Positions 6,613 through 14,164 of a DNA stretch of 25,653 nt are shown in pieces. The stretch lies in the NCBI GenBank assembly GCA_964473155.1, contig CAYYNT010000069.1:1-25653 (forward strand), read 5' to 3'. The position numbers and the translations under genes were made by a program. The stretch is from JAJFUG01 sp964473155. GTDB lineage: Bacteria > Gemmatimonadota > Glassbacteria > GWA2-58-10. Position 1 is the stretch's first letter. Each line of letters opens with the position of its first letter. The notes below the pieces were generated by a model that was not told where the DNA came from, searched no databases, and saw only the letters and a program-made list of their open reading frames with translations.

Positions 6613-9600
6613 TCATTTCAGCAGCACCATCTTGCGTATGCGGCTGAACGAAGCAGTTTCCATGCGGTAGAAATACACACCCGAGCTGAGCGTGCGTCCT
6701 GAATCCTCACGTCCGTTCCACTGCACCACATGCACGCCCGCCTCTTCCTGGCGGTCGACCAGAGTGGACACCACGCGCCCGCGGATATCGAACACTCTTA
6801 TCTGGACGTGCCCGGCCTCGGGCAGGTCATACTGAATCGTGGTGGACGGGTTGAACGGGTTCGGATGGTTCTGCGCCAGCGCAAAGGCTTTGGGCAGATT
6901 AGGCTGACCGGGTTCATCGCCATCCAGAAGGCCCTCGCCCATCCTGAAATTGAGAGACCTGTCCGCTTCTATATTCACGTCCTGGATCACTTGCAGACCT
7001 GAATTCTTGGCCCCGTCCAGCACGACCTCGTAATTACCGGCCGGGAGCATGAACTCATAACGCCCGTCGCTGTCTGTCCAGGTGCTGACATTGCCGCCGG
7101 TGGCCGGATCATAGGCGCTGACAAGGACACTGTCCGCCGGATGCCCGTTCTCGTCCTCAACCCGTCCGCTGACCCTGATCTCGGACAGATCGACCACCAG
7201 TTCGAGCCTGGTGTCGGCGTTCAGGTCCATGCCCGGCTTGTACAGGCTGGCGTATTCCCAACCCGGATAGACGTACAGGTCATAGATTCCCGGCTTGACC
7301 GACATCTCCCAGTAGCCGTTCTCATCGGTCCAGGCGAAATACGGGTCAGCCCGGAAGATCGGCATGATCAGGTCGGACCTGTCGTCCCCATCGCCCGCCG
7401 TGCTGTCCTCCTCGCCCTGAAGCGTTATCTTTTCCATGACATAGGACACCGGCAGGATACGGAACAGGGTGTCGGCATCGCTGCTGACCGGCTGCATCGC
7501 GTGCACCATCGCTCCGGCCACGGGCTTGCCGTTGCGGTCAATCACCCGCCCGCCGACCCAGACGCCGGGTTTGAACACAAGGTCGAACTTGATATCGGAT
7601 TTCACCTGAAGGTTGTACCGCGAGCTGTCCGGGAAATACCCGGCCACCGGTTCCACCGCCAGGCTGTAATCACCGGGAAGGACACGCACCGCCCAGTATC
7701 CGTCGTAGTTTGTCCAGACCTGCGCTCCGGTTGAGTTAATGTCCTGGCCGATGAAATTAAGGTAGCTGCCTTCCAGGCCCGCACCATCTGACGTGGTGAC
7801 CCGGCCGCTGACCAGATAACCGCTCTGAAGGCTTACCGTCATCTGGCGGTCGATCGAGAGGTCCACGTTCTCGACCGTCTGGCCCGGATAGCCGTCCTTA
7901 TCCGCTCTGCCGGAGAACTGCAGGGTATAAGACGCGGCCGGCATCACCTGCACCTTGAAACTGCCGTCGTATTCAGTATAGACCCAGTAGCTGTAGAAAG
8001 GTTCAGGATTCTCGGGCTTGACGATGTTCCCGTTGCTGTCATATATGTAATAAATGTCCCCGCCAGTATACATGTAGAACCCTTCATACGCCAGCGGCGA
8101 ACCATCCGCCAGAACCACCCGGCCGCTGAAAGACACGCCGTAGTACAGTTCCGCCCGCGGAGTTTCCACCCGGTCGCTGGCGGCGAGCGTGTAACTGCCC
8201 GCCTTGACGGCCTGGGCCGGATAATTCCACGGCGCCACGATCTCCGCTGTCCACGTGCCTGGAACCACCGCCGCCTGCCAGCGTCCGTCCACGCCGGTGT
8301 AGACTGTCCTGTTGTACACCTGATAGTTGTAGCTGTTGTATCCGGAAGCGTCTTCCCGCTTGATCGGGTCCGTATCGGGATTGGATCCGCTCCAGTAATC
8401 GTACCAGAGATTGACCTGGGCATCGGGGACGGCATTGCCGCGGTCATCCACGACCAGACCGGTTAGAACAGCGCCGGCCTTAAGCTGCAGATCGAGCGTC
8501 AGGTCCTCGGACCGCATCGAGATGCCGCCCATCACCTGAGGCGGGACAGAGGACTGACCGGCTGGAATCACGGTCACGGAATACTCCCCTGCCGCCAGGG
8601 CCGCCATGTAGCGCCCGTTCTCATCCGCATAGGCGTAGCGTGTGTCCGGGACGCCCTGGAAAATTATTTCGGCCTGCGCCAGGATCGCGCCGTCCGGGCC
8701 AAGAACCCGTCCGCTGACCCGCTTGCCGGTGTCGATCACGATATCGTAGCGCGTGTCCGCCTGGACCGACAGGCCCTGGGTGACAGGCTGGTTGGGATAC
8801 TGCCATCCCGGATAGACGTAAAGATCAAAAGTACCGGGGAAAACCGCCAGGCTGAACTCGCCGTTGGAATCGGCGCTGGCCCAGCGGTACTGATAGTTTT
8901 TATTGTCGCTCAGGCTGAAACCGGCCCAGGGTACGGCTGGACCGCGATCCTCGACCACGCGGCCCGAGAAAATGACACCGCTCTTCAGGGTCAGGTCCAC
9001 CTTTGCTCCGCCGGAGGCGACTGTCAGGCTCTGACTGATCTGATCCGAGGGATAGCGGCTTCCGGCCGGGCTCTGGACCGACACCCAGTATTCACCTTCC
9101 GGAAGATTGAGCGCGAATGAACCATCCCGGCCGCTGGCGATCCGGCTGCCGTTATAATAATCGCTGGACCAGAAGGATATCTCCGCCCCGGCCACGGTCT
9201 GCCCCAGATCATCCATCAGAACGCCGCTGACTGGACGCACCGGCAGGCTGGCCAGGGTGAGACGGTAACCGACCGGGCTGGAGAGATCCTCCTCGGCATC
9301 GGTTTTGAGGCCATCGGCGCGATAATAGACTATATGCCCGGGATGAGTGATCACCACTACATGATAGGCGCCGCTTTTTTCGAGGTTCCTGCCGAACATG
9401 TTGCCGCCGCCCCAGATGGGGGGCATGATGCGGCTGTCGATAGTAGCGCTTCTTTCAAGGGCGTACAGACCGCCGTTGATCTCGAGGCTGTCCGGGTCGA
9501 ACAGGAGCATGGTTACCCAGCCCTGATCGCCGGTGGGGCTGGCCTCGAGACGGATATACTCCCCGGCCTGGCCCTCGAAGCTGTACACGTCCACATCCAC

Positions 9601-10182
9601 ATCCGGGACCCCATCCGCTTCGACAGCGCTGCCGAACGTGATCGCCTGGGCTGCGGACCAGGTGTCATTAGGCTCGTTTTCATGCACCGGAGTGAATCCC
9701 TCGTCCGCGGCGTTCTGCAGACGAGTCGATGCGGCGCCTGCGCTCCCGGCGGAATTCAGCTCGTTGAGCGCCCTGAGCAGCGGCAAGTCGCGCCCATCGG
9801 CGCTCACGCCGCTGGTCATCAGATGACGGGCCAGGCTGGCGGCCATGGCCTGACGGCTGGCTTCATCCGGCGCGCGGAACACGCTGCGGACTTCCGCATT
9901 TCCAACGTCCTCAGCCCGCGGCTTGACTTTCCTGTCCGCCGCCTTTTTCGCCCCGGCAATCGCCTCGATGCTTGCACCCTGGACCTTATAGACCGTGGGT
10001 GCGGCGGAACCGAGCTTACCCTGACGGGCCAGGCGAAGCAGATTGAGATGCGCCGGCGAAACAGATGGCGTCGATTTTGCCGCGCCCTCAGCGGCAACTA
10101 TCTGCGCAGACCAGCTCAGTGTCAGTATCAGCAGCGCCGAAACCAGCACCGCAACCGGCAGCTTCACAACGTCCCTTCTCAT
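6613..10182 (-). CDS. Giant exported repeat protein with PPC domain, eight carboxypeptidase-regulatory-like repeats and T9SS-type sorting tail
   Basis: 1189 aa from the ATG at 10182, which lies 9 nt after AAAGGAG. An ATG at 10191 directly abuts the Shine-Dalgarno and is less likely. Order (numbered from 10182): signal peptide (1-33); a charged helical region to about 165; a pre-peptidase C-terminal (PPC)-like domain (about 167-260, HENEPNDTWSAAQAI and DVDVYSFEGQAGEYIRLEA); eight Ig-like carboxypeptidase-regulatory-like units, each opening with a (V/F)SGRV..D.G-type motif near 318, 406, 489, 574, 685, 792, 876 and 1004; then a C-terminal domain from about 1100 (HPNPFNPSTTIQYDLP ... VYFYRMETASFSRIRKMVLLK). 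That tail matches FlgD-like/Por_Secre_tail sorting domains. The protein is probably surface-exposed or secreted, a structural or adhesive scaffold. No catalytic motif seen. Two units share DLYVYPGW.Y, a sign of internal duplication. Confidence 0.88.
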   Translation of the reverse strand: MRRDVVKLPVAVLVSALLILTLSWSAQIVAAEGAAKSTPSVSPAHLNLLRLARQGKLGSAAPTVYKVQGASIEAIAGAKKAADRKVKPRAEDVGNAEVRSVFRAPDEASRQAMAASLARHLMTSGVSADGRDLPLLRALNELNSAGSAGAASTRLQNAADEGFTPVHENEPNDTWSAAQAITFGSAVEADGVPDVDVDVYSFEGQAGEYIRLEASPTGDQGWVTMLLFDPDSLEINGGLYALERSATIDSRIMPPIWGGGNMFGRNLEKSGAYHVVVITHPGHIVYYRADGLKTDAEEDLSSPVGYRLTLASLPVRPVSGVLMDDLGQTVAGAEISFWSSDYYNGSRIASGRDGSFALNLPEGEYWVSVQSPAGSRYPSDQISQSLTVASGGAKVDLTLKSGVIFSGRVVEDRGPAVPWAGFSLSDNKNYQYRWASADSNGEFSLAVFPGTFDLYVYPGWQYPNQPVTQGLSVQADTRYDIVIDTGKRVSGRVLGPDGAILAQAEIIFQGVPDTRYAYADENGRYMAALAAGEYSVTVIPAGQSSVPPQVMGGISMRSEDLTLDLQLKAGAVLTGLVVDDRGNAVPDAQVNLWYDYWSGSNPDTDPIKREDASGYNSYNYQVYNRTVYTGVDGRWQAAVVPGTWTAEIVAPWNYPAQAVKAGSYTLAASDRVETPRAELYYGVSFSGRVVLADGSPLAYEGFYMYTGGDIYYIYDSNGNIVKPENPEPFYSYWVYTEYDGSFKVQVMPAASYTLQFSGRADKDGYPGQTVENVDLSIDRQMTVSLQSGYLVSGRVTTSDGAGLEGSYLNFIGQDINSTGAQVWTNYDGYWAVRVLPGDYSLAVEPVAGYFPDSSRYNLQVKSDIKFDLVFKPGVWVGGRVIDRNGKPVAGAMVHAMQPVSSDADTLFRILPVSYVMEKITLQGEEDSTAGDGDDRSDLIMPIFRADPYFAWTDENGYWEMSVKPGIYDLYVYPGWEYASLYKPGMDLNADTRLELVVDLSEIRVSGRVEDENGHPADSVLVSAYDPATGGNVSTWTDSDGRYEFMLPAGNYEVVLDGAKNSGLQVIQDVNIEADRSLNFRMGEGLLDGDEPGQPNLPKAFALAQNHPNPFNPSTTIQYDLPEAGHVQIRVFDIRGRVVSTLVDRQEEAGVHVVQWNGREDSGRTLSSGVYFYRMETASFSRIRKMVLLK

Positions 10183-10295
10183 CTGCCACATCTCCTTTCT
10201 GAACCTCTATATGAATGTTGTGAGACGGTTTGCCAATGAGGGGGTATTGGACCATTTTGAAACTTATGATAAGACCCAGCATTTCTGGCTCCAGT

Positions 10296-10937
10296 CTATT
10301 CAGGCTTTACACATTTATCAGCGGAGGGGCGGCCGGATTCTTCACTTTTTTCCGTCCCGGGATTACAACCGGCCTTGCGGCTGATACTCAGACCCCGGTT
10401 CAGGTCCTCGCCGCCCGGTCCCAGCAGACCGTTTCCAGAAAACGTGCGCCACAGCGAGCCGTCCAGCAGCTCCGCGGGCACTACTGCCGGGACACCGTTC
10501 TCCAGAGAGCGCAGGAGCGAAAGCATGCCCGAAATCTCGTTTTCGAGATTTGAAACGTTCAGGTAGTAAGTCTGCGCATCGGTGGTCAGGTAATTCTGCT
10601 CACCCCCGCGCACCGTATTGCCGGGAGCGTTGTCCAGCATGTTCTGCAACTCGTTGTTCTTTGTCTGAATCTGGCCGCGAAGACCCTCGGCGCGGGCCAT
10701 GTCCCGGCTGTCCGGCTGCACCCGTCCATACAGGTGGTTATCGAACAGATCAAGTTCGGAGATAAACTCACCCATTGTCCGCGCGAGCCTGACATTCTCT
10801 TCTGACTTAATCTGTTGTCCGCCGGCCATCGAGCCTGTGGTTTTTTCCTTTGACGGCTCCGCTCCGTGCAGGCTGACCACCAGTCCGGCCAGCAGCAGCA
10901 ACGCGCCGAATATGAAGTTCCCTATAGTTCTGAACAT
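10296..10937 (-). CDS. Exported helical protein of unknown function
   Basis: 213 aa. The ATG follows AAGGAGG with 6-nt spacing. The N-terminus MFRTIGNFIFGALLLLAGLV ... SLHGAE is a signal peptide, with probable cleavage near HGA|EP. Residues 45-150 are polar and probably helical, with heptad-like stretches (ARTMGEFISELDLFDNHL; ENEISGMLSLLRSLENG). The C-terminal 50 residues are Gly/Ser/Lys-rich and probably disordered, with two cysteines. No family recognised. It is transcribed in the same direction as the giant repeat protein 113 bp downstream. With the coiled-coil protein and barrel upstream it may belong to one envelope complex, which is inference. Confidence 0.7.
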   Translation of the reverse strand: MFRTIGNFIFGALLLLAGLVVSLHGAEPSKEKTTGSMAGGQQIKSEENVRLARTMGEFISELDLFDNHLYGRVQPDSRDMARAEGLRGQIQTKNNELQNMLDNAPGNTVRGGEQNYLTTDAQTYYLNVSNLENEISGMLSLLRSLENGVPAVVPAELLDGSLWRTFSGNGLLGPGGEDLNRGLSISRKAGCNPGTEKSEESGRPSADKCVKPE

Positions 10938-11092
10938 GTCATGCCTCCTTGGCCGGATGAAAAGGCAAAATGCATTCCAATCCGGAGCATCAAGGTGTAC
11001 GATTTTCTATTTGTTTATTTTTCAATATATTAACACGCATAGACACAGAGCAGTTCCTGCCCGAATGCACTTGACCGCTGCCTTTGGATCGG

Positions 11093-11135
11093 CTTCAGTC
11101 TCAGTTTTCTGATAGTACGGTTTGAAAAACTGAAG
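11093..11135 (-). terminator. Dyad downstream of the barrel gene (weak terminator candidate)
   Basis: CTTCAG and TCAGTTTTC on the left (11093-11109) pair with GAAAAACTGA and CTGAAG on the right (11124-11135), just after the minus-strand stop at 11138. There is no convincing U-tract after the stem, so function is uncertain. Confidence 0.3.
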
Positions 11136-11137
11136 GC

Positions 11138-12259
11138 TCAGAAACGCCAGGTGAGGGCGCAGTCGATCAGGTTCTTGCGGAAATCGAGGTCACGCAGACT
11201 GGACTGGTTACGGTAGAGGCTCCAGGCGAGAGACGCATCGAGATAGCTGCACAGCGGGCGTGAAAGCTTTATCACCGCGCCGTTGTTATCGTTCTCCTCG
11301 GTGATCGCTTCGGTCAGTATAGGCAGGCTGGTTTTGTCCGAGTAGCGCCGCAGCTCGAAAAACAGGTAGGCGTTCAGGAAGGCGTCCCCTGGCAGACGGT
11401 GGCCGAATAGAAAGCTGAAGCGGTTGTTCCAGTAGGAGAAGCCGAAGTTGTTGGACCCGTTGTGCTGCAAGGTATAGATGCAATTGACCAGCCAGCCGCT
11501 GCCGTAGGATAGAGTCAGGTCGAGTTGATGAAGGTTGTCCCGCTGTTCGACGTCGAGTGTTTCCATGGCCCCGTCCGCCGTGGGACGGGACACCGGGCGC
11601 TCGCAGTTGCGCCGCGTGAAGCCGTATTCCAGCGCCCCGGCCAGTCGCTCGCCCAGACGGCGGGTGAGGCGGAGCCGGGGGCCGAACGCGAGGTGATTGA
11701 AGGTTTCGAAGGTCTCGAAATTGAAGAAGGACTGCCGCCAGTAGACACTCAAAATGCCCAGACCTCCTGCCCGGTGGCGGATATAAAGCTGGCCCTGGCC
11801 CCGGACATAGCCCTCCTCGCTCAACAGCCGCAGGGAATTCTTGCGATAGACGTTGCGCAGCTTGATCTCGCCCGACGCTCCGAGGATCGATGAACCGGCT
11901 CGGCGCTCGGTCTCGGCGGAAATTCTGTGAACTAGAACATCCCCGGCGGTGACAGAGTCCGACTGTCCGATCCGGTGGTGCGCCTTGTAGCCGGCTTGTA
12001 GGTCGAGACGGGAGGCGGAGGATGCCGAGTTGAAACGGGCGGTGGAGAAAAGGCTGACTGTCCCGGCGCCGCCGTCATTTCTGAGCGACGGGTCCTCGAG
12101 CACGTTGTCATCGTACTCCCAGCCAGTGGTCAGGCGGCTCTCCAGAGAAGCAGCCGAGGCGGAGGAGAATTCAAGCAGGATGAAAACCGCTACTAAAAAA
12201 GCCGGTGTAACCGGCATCCGCGGCCCATCCCAGGGGGGGGATTTATGGTTGAAAGTCAC
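11138..12259 (-). CDS. Outer-membrane beta-barrel protein (unknown subfamily)
   Basis: Up to 373 aa. The GTG at 12259 overlaps the upstream stop as GTGA, which favours coupled translation. An in-frame ATG at 12217 would start directly at MPVTPAFLVAVFILLEFSSA, a cleaner signal peptide. Both starts are plausible and an 8-base C tract (coding strand) lies between them. The mature protein shows alternating hydrophobic/polar strands with many Arg, Tyr, Phe and Asn residues (RLTTGWEYDDNVL at the start of the mature part; GHRLPGDAFLNAYLFFELRRY; ASLAWSLYRNQSSLRDLDFR) and ends ALTWRF. A terminal Phe is the usual barrel-assembly signal. 'WEYDDNV' near the mature N-terminus is common in porin-like barrels that partner secreted polysaccharides or proteins. 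No precise family assigned. Confidence 0.75.
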   Translation of the reverse strand: MTFNHKSPPWDGPRMPVTPAFLVAVFILLEFSSASAASLESRLTTGWEYDDNVLEDPSLRNDGGAGTVSLFSTARFNSASSASRLDLQAGYKAHHRIGQSDSVTAGDVLVHRISAETERRAGSSILGASGEIKLRNVYRKNSLRLLSEEGYVRGQGQLYIRHRAGGLGILSVYWRQSFFNFETFETFNHLAFGPRLRLTRRLGERLAGALEYGFTRRNCERPVSRPTADGAMETLDVEQRDNLHQLDLTLSYGSGWLVNCIYTLQHNGSNNFGFSYWNNRFSFLFGHRLPGDAFLNAYLFFELRRYSDKTSLPILTEAITEENDNNGAVIKLSRPLCSYLDASLAWSLYRNQSSLRDLDFRKNLIDCALTWRF

Positions 12260-13374
12260 TTCCGGCCGGCTCCCTCCCTTTCGTTTCCGAGTTGTCCAGC
12301 CTGGGTGCGCAACGCCCGCTCAAGACGGCGCAACGTTTCGAGATCGCGTGTCAGCGAATCGCGCCGGGCGGCCAGACGGGAAAGCAGAGCCTCGATCTCT
12401 CCGGGGGAAAGAGATTCGATGCCGCCCAGCAGAAGGCGTTCCCGGTCGGGGTCGTACATCTCGCGGTCAATCGTTCCCGCTCCGGAGACTGCGTCCGGAG
12501 ACTGGATCGAGCTTTCTCCCTTGAGACCGGATTCGAAAATATCACCGGAGCCGCCACGCTCCGGCACTTCCGTTACATCACCGGCGGATTTGTCAGCCGG
12601 TCCCGGGGCTGACGCGGCCGGGCCATGCGTCTCGGTGCGGCGCAAAGTCAAACCCTCATCGAACAGGGCCATTTCCTGGGCAAACTCGCCGGTGCGCAGC
12701 CGAACCGCGCTTTCATCCCGCACCCGCCTTATCTCGGCCTGCACCAGGCCGAGTCCGCGCTGGACCCGCACCGCCAGATCGGCCGCGAAATCCGCCTTGT
12801 CGCGAACCTGATCCGGCGAGTCATCCGGCCTCACTCGCAGCGCGGCGGCCAGGTCCGGATTGAGAGCAGCCCGTGGCGCGGTTCTATCCTGAGTCATGGA
12901 GAGAGCCGCTCTCTCACTGAGAAAGGAGGCGAGCTGCGAAGCCAGAACACCGGCCGCCGGGCTGTTCTTACCGGATTCCAGGCTTTCGATCCGCCGGCTC
13001 AATTCCCGGTAAAGGGCGGCGCGCGCGGCGCCTGTGCGGTGCTCCAGAGCATTCAGGGCCACGTTCAGACGGTCCAGGCTGTCCGCCAGGGACTTGCCCT
13101 CACGCAGGCTTTCGCCCAGCCTGAACTGATCCACCGGCGAGAACACATCTCCCGCCACACTCTTTTTCAGACGCGCCACCTCTGCCGAAACCCTATCCAT
13201 CCTCAAGGAAAGGGTATCCCGGCGCGCGGAAAGAGCGGCCAGGCTGTCCGCAGACACGGCATACGCGCGCCTTAGCGCCTCGAGCGTCCCGCTTTCCTGC
13301 GCGCCCAGCGCAGCCGCATTCAGTTGCAGCAAGGTCAGAGCCAGGATAATCCTGTATTTGACGCCTGATAACAT
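12256..13374 (-). CDS. Exported coiled-coil protein (unknown function)
   Basis: 372 aa from the ATG at 13374, preceded by AGGGAG. A longer reading to 13623 adds 83 residues of non-protein-like sequence and is rejected. MLSGVKYRIILALTLLQLNA then AALGAQES is a signal peptide cleaved near GAQ|ES. Residues about 30-130 and 315-372 are rich in Leu/Ala/Arg/Asp heptads (SADSLAALSARRDTLSLRMD; ALLSRLAARRDSLTRDLETL), giving two coiled-coil arms. Between them lies an acidic, Pro/Gly/Ser-rich linker (about 235-300). It is probably a periplasmic adaptor. Its stop overlaps the barrel's GTG start by 4 bp, so the two are likely made together. No family recognised. Confidence 0.75.
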   Translation of the reverse strand: MLSGVKYRIILALTLLQLNAAALGAQESGTLEALRRAYAVSADSLAALSARRDTLSLRMDRVSAEVARLKKSVAGDVFSPVDQFRLGESLREGKSLADSLDRLNVALNALEHRTGAARAALYRELSRRIESLESGKNSPAAGVLASQLASFLSERAALSMTQDRTAPRAALNPDLAAALRVRPDDSPDQVRDKADFAADLAVRVQRGLGLVQAEIRRVRDESAVRLRTGEFAQEMALFDEGLTLRRTETHGPAASAPGPADKSAGDVTEVPERGGSGDIFESGLKGESSIQSPDAVSGAGTIDREMYDPDRERLLLGGIESLSPGEIEALLSRLAARRDSLTRDLETLRRLERALRTQAGQLGNEREGAGRK

Positions 13375-13588
13375 CCCATCTCCCTGTTCACGGTCGAGTA
13401 TTCGATCCCATAAACAGTGAATGCAAAAGCTATGCCTGTATCTGGTCGACAGTCGCCAGGAATACAATGTCATTGTTTTCATCGGGTTACGCCACGGCCA
13501 AAGCCGGAGAAAAGGAACTCTCATCCGGCGGCGCAGCTTCCCCGGCCCGCACACCCTCGGAAATCTGAGGGTTACGCGGCACACGCTC

Positions 13589-13864
13589 TCATAATCCGAT
13601 CGAGAACATACGCTCCAGGTCATGGCGGGAATAGACCTTGAAAGCGATCATCGTCTCCGATTTCGTGATGCCATCCACCTTGAGCATCTTGTCCGTCACT
13701 ATATCGGCCAGTTGCTCGTTGTCGCGGGCGCGGATAACCGCCACCAGATCGTACCGTCCTCCCACCGAGAACACCTCGGTGATGCCGTCGATCTGAGTAA
13801 CTTTTTCCGCCGCCGCGTTGATCTTGTCGCGCTCCAGGTTCATCAGGACAATTCCGGTGACCAT
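13589..13864 (-). CDS. Stand-alone Lrp/AsnC ligand-binding (RAM) domain protein
   Basis: 91 aa. The ATG follows CAGGAGAG at about 8 nt. The whole protein is the alpha-beta sandwich seen at the C-terminus of Lrp/AsnC regulators: VTGIVLMNLERDKINAAAEK, then ITEVFSVGGRYDLVAVIRAR, then TDKMLKVDGITKSETMIAFK. The G-x-YDL motif is the family signature. No helix-turn-helix is present. Small proteins of this kind (SMC family/'RAM domain') form oligomers and bind amino acids or modulate full-length Lrp partners. It precedes the envelope cluster on the same strand with a 214-bp gap, so its link to that cluster is uncertain. Gene family is clear; role is not. Confidence 0.9.
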   Translation of the reverse strand: MVTGIVLMNLERDKINAAAEKVTQIDGITEVFSVGGRYDLVAVIRARDNEQLADIVTDKMLKVDGITKSETMIAFKVYSRHDLERMFSIGL

Positions 13865-14164
13865 CTTGCACTCTCCTGAAAAGGTTCTCCACCGTCAGGG
13901 CGCACCGTCCTTTCCTGGGACAGGCTGCACTCCGGACGGCAAAAGACGTGTATGGATAATAATCCCGCCGCCGTAGCAACGCAAGCCGTTAACTGATATA
14001 TGCAGGGACTTGAAAGTCCGGCCCGGGGAAGCTAACTTTCTCACCTGTTCAAGCCCTCGCTGCCGGACGCCCGCAGCGGGCATGCAGTCTGAACACGATC
14101 TGTATCGGACACAATATAAACCGCCCCGACTGACGGGCCGGAAGCGCCGCGAAAGGATTTTCCC

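Noticed and set aside
9334..10239. 301-codon plus-strand ORF
   Set aside because: It is opposite the N-terminal part of the giant repeat protein, including its signal peptide; a shadow.
13555..13572. Terminator after the Lrp-like gene
   Set aside because: The 5-bp stem (CCCTC/GAGGG) is short and has no U-tract.
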